A stretch of 64,000 nucleotides of DNA from Chitinophaga pinensis (GCA_945901065.1 CAMDKI010000002.1:1-64000), one strand, 5' to 3'. Counted from the stretch's first letter, positions 1 to 9,042 are shown. Numbers and translations: made by a program. The notes: a model not told the origin generated them from the letters alone.

Positions 1-141
1 AGCCCTAACAGCGTCCTCGCCAAAGGTCTCATAAAAGTCGCCCACCCTGAACAATAAAACGGCATCTGGGTACTTGGCCTTGATGGCATTGTATTGTTTC
101 ATGAGCGGGGTTTCCGCTATTTTTTCTGAAGCTGAACTCAT
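1..141 (-). CDS. mutS: DNA mismatch repair protein MutS, N-terminal 47 residues (cut by window edge)
   Basis: The minus-strand frame opens with ATG at 141 and runs open off the left edge, giving 47 residues. The stretch [20 protein letters not shown] followed by [14 protein letters not shown] is the start of the MutS mismatch-recognition domain; the Phe and Glu of this region (F-Y-E) are the residues that contact the mispaired base in the family. MutS finds mismatches in newly copied DNA and recruits MutL. The gene starts 33 bases after the YwaF-like gene and is the last visible member of the minus-strand operon. Only the N-terminus is visible, but the family signature is strong. Confidence 0.9.
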   Translation of the reverse strand, partial: MSSASEKIAETPLMKQYNAIKAKYPDAVLLFRVGDFYETFGEDAVRA

Positions 142-174
142 TCTTACAAAAGTAAACCCTATGGTTGGAAAAGA

Positions 175-876
175 CTACAGGATGGACTCGTTTTTTCTGC
201 GCCACCACCAAAATGGAAGATACACCAATGCATAGGAAATGGCACCAATCAATTCCAATTCCAACAGGTAATAAGGCCAATCGTGCAGGACATCTAAAAA
301 AGAACCTCCAATTGGTTTTTGTCTTAAATAACCATAATTGCCTCCCACTAAAAAATTGATAACAATGGCCATTGCAAAATAGATTTGACTCCAAGCTGCG
401 GCTCTTAACCACGCTCCTTTTTGCGGTTTCAAGTTCATTCCCAATGCCAGATACAGCACACTCCAAACCAAACCTGTATGCCCAACCATAAAGGTAATGT
501 AAGTCAAGTGCGGAAAGGGTTGGTGAATATCAGGTGTAATGATTCCGTGGATACTCCCTGCCATCACCCAGAAAAAAGCCAGCTCTGCAGCGCGTTGTTT
601 TTTAAACCAAAGTGCATAAGCCGTTAAAAAAACGGCCCAGTTGCAAAACTCCATGGGTAGGTCATATTGGACTGACCAAAATCCCGAGTACAAACGATAA
701 CCTTGATAGGTAAACCAATTGAGCACCAACATGGCTCCCAATATTTTCCCCAAGACATCCCTTTCTTTTTGTGTCCTTGTTCTGGCCCATCGTACAGAAA
801 CAATTGGGAGCAAGACCGTCAAAAAAATGATGATCGCATGTTCCGTTCCCCAAAAAACAAATTGATACGTATTCAT
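175..876 (-). CDS. TIGR02206/YwaF-like integral membrane protein
   Basis: A 233-residue, almost entirely hydrophobic protein with about six to seven membrane helices separated by short loops. The tracts LPMEFCNW, HGIITPD and MVGHTGLVW match the conserved Cys and His positions of the bacterial TIGR02206 (YwaF) family, which is related to eukaryotic TMEM164, an acyltransferase-like membrane protein. The bacterial role is not established, so no function is assigned. The start overlaps the rsgA stop by 4 bases (ATGA), which implies translational coupling. It ends in a basic WWWRRKNE tail, probably cytoplasmic. Confidence 0.75.
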   Translation of the reverse strand: MNTYQFVFWGTEHAIIIFLTVLLPIVSVRWARTRTQKERDVLGKILGAMLVLNWFTYQGYRLYSGFWSVQYDLPMEFCNWAVFLTAYALWFKKQRAAELAFFWVMAGSIHGIITPDIHQPFPHLTYITFMVGHTGLVWSVLYLALGMNLKPQKGAWLRAAAWSQIYFAMAIVINFLVGGNYGYLRQKPIGGSFLDVLHDWPYYLLELELIGAISYALVYLPFWWWRRKNESIL

Positions 877-1808
877 CGGTAAGGTGATTTTCCCTTTTCA
901 TCGTCCAACATGGACAGATAACTATGGTACCTGCTTTCCGCTATCCTACCATCAGCCAATGCAGCCTTCACTGCACAACCGGGTTCTTCCAAATGCTTGC
1001 AGGTATTGAATTTACATTCAGGTAGCAATGCAAACATTTCCTTGAAGTACAACGGAATATCTTCAGCGCTTAGGTCCACCAATCCAAATCCTTTGATGCC
1101 TGGTGTATCAATAATCCATCCCCCTTCCTTGGTAGGAAAGACTTCAGCAAATGTGGTGGTATGTTGGCCTTTTTCACTCCAATCTGAAATATCGCCAATT
1201 CGAAGCTCACGAGTGGGAACAAAATATTGAATCAATGACGATTTGCCTACGCCGCTATTGCCGGAAAATAGAACTACTTTGTCCTCCATCATTTCCGTCA
1301 ATTCATCCATCCCCATCTTGGTTTCAAGAGAAGTCATCAATGTGGTGTATCCAGCGTCTTCATACAAGCCTATCCAATCCGCCACCTCGTCCAATTCTTG
1401 TTCATCATATTGATCCATCTTGTGGAACAATAATACAACAGGAATATCGTAAGCTTCTGCACTAACCAAGAAGCGATCGACAAAACCTTTGGTGGTAGCA
1501 GGTTTGGAAATGGTCACCACCAAGAAAGCTATATCGATATTGGCAGCAACAATCTGCGCCTCTTTGGAGAGGTTGACCGATTTGCGGATGATGTAGTTTT
1601 TTCGAGGAAGAATCTCGTTGATGCTCGCCACACCTTCCTCGTCTGTTTCTGAAGGAGCAATAACCACAAAATCTCCAGCAGCTACAGGGTTGGTAGTTTG
1701 AAGTCCCTTGGTTCTTAATTTACCCCTGACCCTGCATTTGTAAAATTGACCATCGTCTCCGATGACATCATACCAATGACCTGTGGACTTGAGGACGCGA
1801 GCATTCAT
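873..1808 (-). CDS. rsgA: Ribosome small subunit-dependent GTPase A
   Basis: A 311-residue circularly permuted GTPase. An N-terminal OB-fold comes first. The G4 motif (HKMD, 129-132) lies upstream of G1 (GNSGVGKSS, 183-191) and G3 (DTPG, 234-237), which is the order diagnostic of the YlqF/YjeQ class. The C-terminus carries the zinc-binding set C265, C270, H272 and C278. RsgA acts late in 30S subunit maturation, releasing assembly factors on GTP hydrolysis. Length is normal for the family. Its start overlaps the merR stop by 4 bases and its stop overlaps the next gene by 4 bases, so it sits in the middle of a coupled operon. Confidence 0.95.
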   Translation of the reverse strand: MNARVLKSTGHWYDVIGDDGQFYKCRVRGKLRTKGLQTTNPVAAGDFVVIAPSETDEEGVASINEILPRKNYIIRKSVNLSKEAQIVAANIDIAFLVVTISKPATTKGFVDRFLVSAEAYDIPVVLLFHKMDQYDEQELDEVADWIGLYEDAGYTTLMTSLETKMGMDELTEMMEDKVVLFSGNSGVGKSSLIQYFVPTRELRIGDISDWSEKGQHTTTFAEVFPTKEGGWIIDTPGIKGFGLVDLSAEDIPLYFKEMFALLPECKFNTCKHLEEPGCAVKAALADGRIAESRYHSYLSMLDDEKGKSPYR

Positions 1809-2146
1809 GCTCCTTGAACCGTGACGTTGAGGTCTTCTAGTTTTTTACGAATCAATTGCAAACGCTCTACTACCACTTGTTTGCTGGCAGCATTTTCTTT
1901 GGATTTCAAAACCTTTTTAGCTCCCTCCAATGTATAGCCTTTCTCGCGAACCAAATGGTGAATTTGTGTAAACAACTCCATGTCTTTTTTGGAATACATG
2001 CGATTGCCACGGGTATTTTTTCTGGGTTGCAATTGAGGAAACTCTTTTTCCCAAAAACGCAACAATGATGCGTTGACCTGAAACATTTCTGCCACCTCGC
2101 CGATGGAGAAATAAATTTTTTCTATGGTTGTGTGTCTGTTCAGCAT
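1805..2146 (-). CDS. MerR-family transcriptional regulator
   Basis: A 113-residue protein with a MerR winged-helix DNA-binding domain at its N-terminus: FSIGEVAEMFQVNASLLRFW, then EKEFPQLQPRKN, then the wing segment RMYSKKDMELF. A coiled-coil helix (about 75-110) follows for dimerisation, and there is no effector domain. Such short MerR proteins next to an M23 peptidase and alaS are common in Bacteroidota. The start codon overlaps the last base of the peptidase stop (TAATG) and the stop overlaps rsgA, so it is co-transcribed. The regulon is unknown. Confidence 0.85.
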   Translation of the reverse strand: MLNRHTTIEKIYFSIGEVAEMFQVNASLLRFWEKEFPQLQPRKNTRGNRMYSKKDMELFTQIHHLVREKGYTLEGAKKVLKSKENAASKQVVVERLQLIRKKLEDLNVTVQGA

Positions 2147-3099
2147 TAGTCAAATGATTGTCCTGATTGTGAAGCCCTCTCCAGCAAAGCTGCGTATTGA
2201 TCGGGCGACAAATCATTGTAAAAATAATAAGCTGGATTCACTTTTTGACCATTCTTGATAACTTCATAGTGCAAATGGGGACCCGATGAAACCCCTGTAT
2301 TGCCCACGTAGCCTATGATTTGACCCCTTTTCACCTTGGTTCCAGGACGCACTGCCATTCGGCTCATATGTGCATAAAGTGTTTGGTATCCAAAGCCATG
2401 ATCAATGACGATATGCAATCCGTAACCACTTCCACCATCAGGACTTTTCACTACACCATCTCCTGTGGCATAGATTTCTGTTCCAATCGGCGCTGTGAAA
2501 TCCAATCCTGTGTGCATGCGCGCCACGCGATAAATGGGATGAATGCGGTATCCAAAACCGGAAGCCATGCGTTTTAAATCTTTGTTGTCCACGGGTTGTA
2601 TGGCAGGAAGACCAGCCAAAAATTGATCTTGCTTCTTGGCCAACTTCATGATCTCTTGGTAAGACTTACTTTGTTGAATAAGGTTCTGTTGAATGGCCAT
2701 CAAACGATTTTGCGTTTCAATGATTCCTTCTTCAGAGCTGTACTTGGCTATTTCATTGTAACGATTTCCGCCCACGTACTTGTGGTCAATGGGCGCAGCT
2801 CCAAAGATGGTTCGGTAAATTTCATTGTCCCTCTTCTGCAAAACATCCACGTATTGATCCAACGAGTCCATTTGCTCTCTCATGCCGCTGATTTGGGCGT
2901 CCATGTATTTCAACTCTTTCTGAAGCCTGCTGGTCTCTGGATCTTTGAAGAACGAAGCGTAAAGAATGACACCCAATCCACCGATGACCAATCCCACAAT
3001 GAGGTACTTCAACACCAACCATACATAGTCCCGCACGGTAAAGCTGATCATCTCAAAGTTGAGTGTCGTCGGATTGAATATGTATTTAAACTTTGGCAA
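2146..3099 (-). CDS. Membrane-anchored M23-family metallopeptidase (LytM domain)
   Basis: A 317-residue protein with one membrane helix (about 28-50), a coiled-coil stretch (about 55-150) and a C-terminal LytM/M23 endopeptidase domain. Zinc ligands and catalytic residues are visible: H196-xxx-D200 (HTGLD), H244 in LYAHM, and HLH at 275-277. M23 enzymes cut peptidoglycan cross-bridges and act in the periplasm. The start is TTG: the N-terminal MPKFKYIFNP matches the usual N-terminus of this Bacteroidota family, whereas the first ATG would remove 16 residues. It is the first gene of the minus-strand operon and is divergent from alaS, 80 bases away. Confidence 0.9.
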   Translation of the reverse strand: MPKFKYIFNPTTLNFEMISFTVRDYVWLVLKYLIVGLVIGGLGVILYASFFKDPETSRLQKELKYMDAQISGMREQMDSLDQYVDVLQKRDNEIYRTIFGAAPIDHKYVGGNRYNEIAKYSSEEGIIETQNRLMAIQQNLIQQSKSYQEIMKLAKKQDQFLAGLPAIQPVDNKDLKRMASGFGYRIHPIYRVARMHTGLDFTAPIGTEIYATGDGVVKSPDGGSGYGLHIVIDHGFGYQTLYAHMSRMAVRPGTKVKRGQIIGYVGNTGVSSGPHLHYEVIKNGQKVNPAYYFYNDLSPDQYAALLERASQSGQSFD

Positions 3100-3121
3100 T
3101 TCCGTTTGTATTGGATTCTGA

Positions 3122-3129
3122 CAAATTTA
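3122..3129 (-). promoter_or_regulatory. -7 box for the M23-merR-rsgA-mutS operon
   Basis: TAAATTTG on the minus strand fits the Bacteroidota -7 consensus TAnnTTTG and lies 22 bases upstream of the TTG start. No well-spaced -33 TTG was found. Confidence 0.45.
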
Positions 3130-3152
3130 GGACAATCAAGGCAATTTGAGAT

Positions 3153-3160
3153 TAGTTTTG
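3153..3160 (+). promoter_or_regulatory. -7 box for alaS
   Basis: TAGTTTTG fits the Bacteroidota -7 consensus TAnnTTTG and ends 19 bases before the alaS ATG. The -33 element is not clear. Confidence 0.45.
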
Positions 3161-3179
3161 TGTCCCATCAATAGGCATT

Positions 3180-5795
3180 ATGACATCACAAGAGATTAGA
3201 AAACAATTTTTGGATTTTTTCGCGCAGCAAAAACATCAAATCGTTCCTTCCGCACCCATGGTTATCAAAGGTGACCCTACCTTGATGTTTACCAATGCGG
3301 GAATGAATCCCTTTAAAGATATTTTCTTGGGCAATGCGCCTGTGGTTCATCCTAGAATTGCCAATACGCAAAAATGTTTGCGTGTCAGTGGAAAGCACAA
3401 TGACTTGGAAGAAGTAGGTGTGGATACCTACCACCACACCATGTTTGAAATGTTGGGCAACTGGAGTTTTGGCAACTATTTTAAAAAAGAAGCCATTGAT
3501 TGGGCTTGGGAGCTGTTGGTAGATGTTTATGGTATTGATACCGACCGTATGTATGTTACCGTTTTTCAGGGCGACACGGCTGATAACCTGCCTGAAGACG
3601 ATGAGGCCCGCCAACTTTGGAGCAAGTATATGCCTGCCGACCGCATACTATCGTGCAGCAAGAAAGATAACTTTTGGGAAATGGGCGCTACCGGCCCATG
3701 CGGCCCTTGTACCGAGATACATGTGGACATGCGTACCGACGAAGAGCGTGCCGCACTTAACGGCCGTGACCTAGTTAACAACGACCACCCGCAAGTAATA
3801 GAAATTTGGAACTTGGTTTTTATCCAGTTCAACCGTAATGCCGACGGTAGCCTTACACCGCTACCCGCTAAGCACGTAGATACGGGAATGGGCTTTGAGC
3901 GCCTTTGCATGGTGCTGCAAGGCAAGCGCAGCAACTATGATACAGATGTGTTTAGCCCACTAATTAATGCTATTGAAAGCATAAGCGGCGAGACTTATAA
4001 GTATAGCGACAGCAAGCAAGACATTGCTACTCGCGTAATAGCCGACCATATACGCGCGGTATCATTTGCCATAGCCGACGGGCAACTGCCGAGCAATGGT
4101 GGAGCAGGCTATGTGATACGTCGTATATTGCGCAGGGCCATTAGATATGGATATTCATACCTGAACCTAAAAGAGCCCTTTATCCATCAATTGGTGCCCG
4201 TTTTGGCTGGCCAGTTGCAATATGTATTTCCTGAATTGCAACAGCAAGTTTATTTTGTTAGCAAGGTGATTAAAGAGGAGGAAGCTTCGTTCTTGAATAC
4301 CTTAGGCAGTGGGTTGAGGAAATTTGCTGTCATAACAGAGGATATGAAAGGCAACACCATTGGTGGTAAAGAAGCTTTTGAACTTTTAGATACCTTCGGT
4401 TTCCCTATTGACCTTACGCGTCTGTTGGCCAGCGAAAATGGTCTGCTGATTGATGAAAATGGTTTTGAGACCGAACTTGCCAAACAGAAAGCCCGCAGCC
4501 GCCAAGATGCAAATGTGCAGCAAGGCGATTGGGTGGTGCTGCAAGAGGATGCCGAATCTGAGTTTGTAGGTTATGATTACCAAGAGGGTGAGGTACAAAT
4601 AACCCGCTACCGTAGCGTAAAAGCGAAAGACAAAGAGCAATACCAATTGGTGTTTAATTATACCCCTTTCTATGCCGAAAGTGGCGGACAGGTGGGCGAT
4701 ACCGGTACCCTTACCCATAACGGTGAGGCTATCCGCATTTTCGATACCAAGAAGGAAAACAACCTTATTGTGCATTGGGCCGATAAATTGCCCTCTAACC
4801 CAAGTGCTAACTTTCGTGCTTCGGTGGATAAGCAAAAACGCCAATACACGGAGCTAAACCATAGTGCCACGCACTTGTTGCAAGAGGCATTGCGCGAAGT
4901 ATTGGGCGACCATGTTCAGCAAAAAGGCTCATTGGTAAACCAAGACGTATTGCGTTTCGATTTTAGCCACTTTAGCAAAGTTACCGACGAAGAATTGGCT
5001 AAAGTGGAGCAATTGGTAAACGAGCGCATCCGCGCCAACTACCCCTTGAACGAGCGCCGCACGGTGCCTATCGCAGAGGCAAAAGCTTTGGGAGCGATGG
5101 CTTTGTTTGGCGAGAAATACGGCGATGTAGTAAGGGTAATCCAATTTGGCACTTCGGTGGAGTTGTGCGGCGGTACCCACGTAAAAGCTACTGGCGAGAT
5201 TGGTCTTTTGAAAATTACGACCGAGACCTCGGTGGCTGCCGGCATACGCCGCATTGAGGCCGTTACCGGCCCAGGCGCCTTAGCATACATCAACGAAAAA
5301 TTGGGGCAATTGGAACAAATTACCGCTATTAGCCGCAACAACGCCGACGTGGTAAAAGGTATACAAGCCCTAGCTGATGAAAATGCAGCCCTTAAAAAAG
5401 AATTGGAGCAAGCTACCATAGCCCAAGCTAATAGCCTAAAAGATAGTTTGGCCAAAACGGTGCAGCACATTAATGGTGTAAACTACATTGGTGCAACAAT
5501 TGACCTAACTAATGCCGATGCCGTGAAAGGCTTGGCCTATAACCTGAAGCAAGAAATACCGAACTTGTTTTTGGTACTCGGTAACCAAGCGGATGGTAAG
5601 GCACAGTTGACTATCATGATTGACGACGAGCTAGTAAAAACCAAAGGCTGGAAAGCTGGCGACTTGATTCGCGATTGGGCCAAAGAGATACAAGGCGGCG
5701 GGGGCGGACAGCCCTTCTACGCCACTGCTGGGGGTAAAAACCCTGCTGGCTTGCCAAAGGTGTTAGAGTTGGCTCAGGCGTTTTTGAGTAAATAA
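3180..5795 (+). CDS. alaS: Alanyl-tRNA synthetase
   Basis: An 871-residue enzyme, normal for AlaRS, that charges tRNA-Ala. A class II catalytic core at the N-terminus contains TNAGMNPFKDIFLG and GPCGPCTEIH. The editing domain has HSATH near residue 561 and CGGTH near residue 662 (zinc ligands). The C-terminal DHHA1-like segment ends in GGGGGQPFYATAGG. The reading frame is intact, but codon use changes inside the gene: the first seven Ile codons (to about 3640) include no ATA, whereas nine of the next fifteen are ATA. The early part resembles the left-hand operon and the later part resembles the rest of the window. This may be recombination or an assembly join. Confidence 0.97.
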   Translation: MTSQEIRKQFLDFFAQQKHQIVPSAPMVIKGDPTLMFTNAGMNPFKDIFLGNAPVVHPRIANTQKCLRVSGKHNDLEEVGVDTYHHTMFEMLGNWSFGNYFKKEAIDWAWELLVDVYGIDTDRMYVTVFQGDTADNLPEDDEARQLWSKYMPADRILSCSKKDNFWEMGATGPCGPCTEIHVDMRTDEERAALNGRDLVNNDHPQVIEIWNLVFIQFNRNADGSLTPLPAKHVDTGMGFERLCMVLQGKRSNYDTDVFSPLINAIESISGETYKYSDSKQDIATRVIADHIRAVSFAIADGQLPSNGGAGYVIRRILRRAIRYGYSYLNLKEPFIHQLVPVLAGQLQYVFPELQQQVYFVSKVIKEEEASFLNTLGSGLRKFAVITEDMKGNTIGGKEAFELLDTFGFPIDLTRLLASENGLLIDENGFETELAKQKARSRQDANVQQGDWVVLQEDAESEFVGYDYQEGEVQITRYRSVKAKDKEQYQLVFNYTPFYAESGGQVGDTGTLTHNGEAIRIFDTKKENNLIVHWADKLPSNPSANFRASVDKQKRQYTELNHSATHLLQEALREVLGDHVQQKGSLVNQDVLRFDFSHFSKVTDEELAKVEQLVNERIRANYPLNERRTVPIAEAKALGAMALFGEKYGDVVRVIQFGTSVELCGGTHVKATGEIGLLKITTETSVAAGIRRIEAVTGPGALAYINEKLGQLEQITAISRNNADVVKGIQALADENAALKKELEQATIAQANSLKDSLAKTVQHINGVNYIGATIDLTNADAVKGLAYNLKQEIPNLFLVLGNQADGKAQLTIMIDDELVKTKGWKAGDLIRDWAKEIQGGGGGQPFYATAGGKNPAGLPKVLELAQAFLSK

Positions 5796-5802
5796 TATAT
5801 TA

Positions 5803-5836
5803 GCTCCTCTCTTACTTTAGGGGGAGGTTGGAGGGG
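5803..5836. repeat. GC-rich hairpin / repeat-like spacer after alaS
   Basis: CTCCTCTC, a short A/T loop and GGGGGAGG form an imperfect hairpin, followed by GTTGGAGGGG. It has no T-tract, so it resembles an interspersed intergenic repeat of the kind common in Bacteroidota more than an intrinsic terminator. Confidence 0.35.
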
Positions 5837-5871
5837 ATAGGTACATGATGGCAATGACGTTTATTTTTCAG

Positions 5872-5879
5872 TATATTTG
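5872..5879 (+). promoter_or_regulatory. -7 box just before the Uma2 gene
   Basis: TATATTTG matches TAnnTTTG and ends 4 bases before the ATG at 5884. If used, the transcript would be nearly or fully leaderless and would also serve the coupled gatB. Confidence 0.45.
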
Positions 5880-5883
5880 ATAT

Positions 5884-6423
5884 ATGCGAGCCCATAAATA
5901 TCCACCCAATTACACTGTTGCCGAGTACCAGAAATGGGACGGTGAATGGGAGCTTATTGATGGTTACCCCTATGCTATGTCGCCATCAGGAACCATACGG
6001 CATCAAAGAGTCGCAGGTGAAGTTAACTATGAGTTGAGATTACAGTTAAAAGAAGCTAATCCGGCTTGTTACAAATGCTGTTCAGTAACTTCCCTTGATT
6101 GGATAGTTGACCATCACAATGTTGTAAGGCCAGATATTGTTGTTACATATGACCAGACCGATGACTATATTACCAAGCCCCCAATATTGATTGTAGAGGT
6201 ATTATCGCCAGCTACTGCTTTAAAAGACAGACACCTAAAGTACGAGATATACGAAGAGCAGGGCGTAAGATATTATGTTATCATCGACCCAGAAACAAAG
6301 CAGTTCAATATTTTCGAACTTAGCAATGGTCAGTATCAAGAACATAACAATATCCATACGTTTATTATCGAAAACGAGTGTTCGATAGCGATAAACTTGG
6401 AAGAGCTGTTAGCGGCTATATGA
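5884..6423 (+). CDS. Uma2-family (DUF820) putative restriction-like endonuclease
   Basis: A 179-residue PD-(D/E)XK-fold protein. Visible Uma2 hallmarks are RPDIVVTYD (the first catalytic Asp), the LIVEVLSPATALKDR strand (catalytic Glu) and the Lys in HLKYEIYEEQGVRYYVIIDP. Biological roles in this family are not settled; members are abundant in cyanobacteria and scattered in Bacteroidota. It lies between alaS and gatB and overlaps gatB by 4 bases (ATGA). An accessory gene spliced into a translation-gene neighbourhood suggests acquisition and then translational coupling, which is inferred. Confidence 0.8.
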   Translation: MRAHKYPPNYTVAEYQKWDGEWELIDGYPYAMSPSGTIRHQRVAGEVNYELRLQLKEANPACYKCCSVTSLDWIVDHHNVVRPDIVVTYDQTDDYITKPPILIVEVLSPATALKDRHLKYEIYEEQGVRYYVIIDPETKQFNIFELSNGQYQEHNNIHTFIIENECSIAINLEELLAAI

Positions 6424-7886
6424 GCATCCCATCGTTAGCTACTATAAACAACTACCAACCCGTAATAGGCTTGGAAGTGCATGCGCAGTTGCTAACGGAG
6501 AGCAAGATATTCAGCCCAGAAATAGCGGCTTATGGCGGTGAGCCAAACACCCATTTGGGGCCCATATCAGTTGGGCATCCGGGTACCTTGCCGTTTTTCA
6601 ATAAAAAGGCATTGGAGTTGGCCATTAGAATGGGGTTGGCTACCAATTGTCAAATTCAGGAGCGCAACGAGTTTAGCCGCAAACATTACTTTTATGCCGA
6701 TTTGCCAAAAGGCTACCAAATAACCCAAATGGATATGCCAATATGCTACAATGGCCATTTGGATATTGCGGTAAATGGCGAAACTAAACGCATACGCATC
6801 AATCGGATTCACCTAGAGGAAGATGCGGGCAAAAGCACCCACGATATTGACCCAAGCAATACTTTGGTGGACCTTAACCGAGCTGGTACTCCTTTGATTG
6901 AGATAGTTACTGAGCCCGACATCCGCAGTGCTGATGAGGCATACGCATACTTGGCCGAGATACGTAAACTAGTGCGCTGGCTGGGCATTTGCGATGGCAA
7001 TATGGAAGAAGGCAGCCTACGCTGCGATGCCAACGTTTCGGTAATGCTAAATGGCGCCACACAATATGGACAACGAGCCGAAGTAAAAAACCTGAACTCG
7101 GTGCGCAACCTGAAACGCGCCATTGAGCACGAAGTAATGCGCCAGATTGATGTGCTGGAAAGCGGCGGTAAGATTGTACAGGAAACCCGCAGCTTTGATG
7201 CCGATAATGGCACTACCTTTAGCCTGCGCAGCAAAGAAGATGCGGACGATTACCGCTATTTCCCGGAACCCGATTTGCCGCCCGTGTTGGTTTCGCAATC
7301 TTATATTGACGGCATAAACAGCACCTTACCTGCCCTACCCCAAGAGCTTTACAAGAAGTTTATAAACGAACATGGCTTACCAGCCAGCGATGCCAAAATT
7401 CTTACCGAAGAACGGGATATAGCGTTATTTTATGTTAATCTTACTGGCTTCACAAACAACTACAAAGCCGCTGCCAACTGGGTAATACACAATGTGCAGG
7501 CATACCTAAACGAAAAAGGCGTGGAAATAGCAAAATTTCCTATTACCTTTGAGCACTTAGCTGGGTTGATAAATATGATTGACGATGGGGCTGTAAGCTA
7601 TACCATTGCCAACCAACAACTTTTCCCGGCTATGTTGTTGCAGCCCGAAAAAGCACCCCAGGTGCTTGCCGAGGAACTGAACTTAATACAACAGCGCGAT
7701 GTTGCCGTTATCGGTAGCATAGTGCAGCAAATACTGGATAATAACCCCAATGAGGTAGCCCGTTTCCGTAATGGAGAGCAAAAATTACAGGGCTTTTTTA
7801 TGGGGTTGGTAATGAAAGCATCAAAAGGGATAGCCGACCCTAAAGCGGCCACTCAAGTGTTAATTGAAAAACTCAATCAAAAATGA
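6420..7886 (+). CDS. gatB: Asp-tRNA(Asn)/Glu-tRNA(Gln) amidotransferase subunit B
   Basis: A 488-residue GatB that phosphorylates and helps amidate mischarged Glu-tRNA(Gln) or Asp-tRNA(Asn) with GatA and GatC. Family signatures are PVIGLEVHAQL at the N-terminus, EFSRKHYFYADLPKGYQ, HLEEDAGK, NMEEGSLRCDANVS and YFPEPDLPPV, followed by a helical C-terminal YqeY-type domain. The ATG at 6420 overlaps the Uma2 stop. An in-frame ATG at 6378 inside Uma2 would add 14 residues with no family resemblance and is rejected. The stop overlaps the next start (ATGA at 7883-7886). gatA and gatC are not in the window. Confidence 0.95.
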   Translation: MSIPSLATINNYQPVIGLEVHAQLLTESKIFSPEIAAYGGEPNTHLGPISVGHPGTLPFFNKKALELAIRMGLATNCQIQERNEFSRKHYFYADLPKGYQITQMDMPICYNGHLDIAVNGETKRIRINRIHLEEDAGKSTHDIDPSNTLVDLNRAGTPLIEIVTEPDIRSADEAYAYLAEIRKLVRWLGICDGNMEEGSLRCDANVSVMLNGATQYGQRAEVKNLNSVRNLKRAIEHEVMRQIDVLESGGKIVQETRSFDADNGTTFSLRSKEDADDYRYFPEPDLPPVLVSQSYIDGINSTLPALPQELYKKFINEHGLPASDAKILTEERDIALFYVNLTGFTNNYKAAANWVIHNVQAYLNEKGVEIAKFPITFEHLAGLINMIDDGAVSYTIANQQLFPAMLLQPEKAPQVLAEELNLIQQRDVAVIGSIVQQILDNNPNEVARFRNGEQKLQGFFMGLVMKASKGIADPKAATQVLIEKLNQK

Positions 7887-9016
7887 ATATCATGAGGACT
7901 CTGTTCCTAGCGCTTATCGCTTTTACTTTTGTTTTGCAGTCGTGCGATACCGCCGACAAGCCCGCCGATAACGAATATTTAATCGAAGGTAAATTGGCCA
8001 ATGCCGCTGGCATGACCATTTTTCTGGATAAATGGGATAACCTTACTACAGCTACCCCTGTAGATACAGGTATTATTAGCAAAGAAGGCGCCTTTACCCT
8101 AAAAAAACCGATTGTTGGTCGCGGTTTGTATATGTTGCGCATTAGCCAAGACCGCAGTTGGATTTTGGTATTGGAACCAGGAGCCAAACTTACCTTCGAA
8201 GGGGATTTGAACGATGTATCGGTATATAGCTTTGCTGGTAGTCAACCCACGGTGCTGTTGACCACCCTATTGAAAGACTTAGCCGCAAAAAACCGACGCG
8301 TAGGCGAAATAAACCAAGAGTTTATGAATGCCCAGTACGGCGGTGCCGACCAAAACCAATTGTTGGCTATGCAAAATGAATACATTGCGTTGCAACAAAC
8401 CATGATTAGCAATCTTACCACTTTTGCTGATACAACTACCGACCCCTTGTTGGCTGTGTTTGCAATCAGCAACCTAAATGTGGAAGAAAATGCCGATTTC
8501 TTGAAAAAGATAACCGATAAGGCACTTGCGCAAGACCCGAACCTAAGCCTAGCCAAAGAAATTGCTACCAAAGTAGCTGAAAGTACTAAGTTGGCCGTTG
8601 GCCGCCCCGCTCCCGATTTTACACTCAAGAGCCCTACTGGTCAAACAGTGCAACTGTCTAGCTTAAAAGGCCAAGTAGTATTGATTGATTTTTGGGCGAG
8701 CTGGTGCAAACCCTGCCGTGCTGAAAACCCGAACTTGGTAAAAACATATGCACAATATAAAGACAAAGGTTTTACTATTTACAGCATATCGTTGGATAAA
8801 GAGTTGGATGCTTGGGTAAACGCCATCAAACAAGACAACCTAACTTGGCCACACCATGGCAGTAACCTACTATTTTGGAACTGCCCAGTGGCTCGCCAAT
8901 ATAACGTTAACTCAATACCTGCCGCATTCTTGGTTGACAAAGAAGGTAACATCATTGGTAAAAACCTGCGTGGTGTAGCTTTGGAGCAAAAACTAGCTGA
9001 AGTATTCGGTTCTTAA
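7883..9016 (+). CDS. TlpA-like thiol-disulfide lipoprotein with N-terminal DUF4369-type domain (copy 1)
   Basis: A 377-residue predicted lipoprotein. A hydrophobic signal peptide ends in the lipobox LQSC (Cys21). A DUF4369-like beta domain (about 32-120), a helical linker (about 130-230) and a TlpA/AhpC-TSA thioredoxin domain from GRPAPDFTL onward follow. The redox motif is WCKPC (C275 and C278). These envelope proteins reduce or exchange disulfides; the substrate is unknown. Its start overlaps the gatB stop. The next gene is a close tandem paralogue: I count 23 differences over the last ~137 residues. A strong terminator follows at 9043. Confidence 0.88.
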   Translation: MNIMRTLFLALIAFTFVLQSCDTADKPADNEYLIEGKLANAAGMTIFLDKWDNLTTATPVDTGIISKEGAFTLKKPIVGRGLYMLRISQDRSWILVLEPGAKLTFEGDLNDVSVYSFAGSQPTVLLTTLLKDLAAKNRRVGEINQEFMNAQYGGADQNQLLAMQNEYIALQQTMISNLTTFADTTTDPLLAVFAISNLNVEENADFLKKITDKALAQDPNLSLAKEIATKVAESTKLAVGRPAPDFTLKSPTGQTVQLSSLKGQVVLIDFWASWCKPCRAENPNLVKTYAQYKDKGFTIYSISLDKELDAWVNAIKQDNLTWPHHGSNLLFWNCPVARQYNVNSIPAAFLVDKEGNIIGKNLRGVALEQKLAEVFGS

Positions 9017-9042
9017 ACGAACGGAATGCCCACAACCGCAAC

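Noticed and set aside
6378..6419. Earlier ATG for gatB
   Set aside because: The added residues have no GatB resemblance and the downstream ATG makes the usual ATGA coupling with the Uma2 gene.
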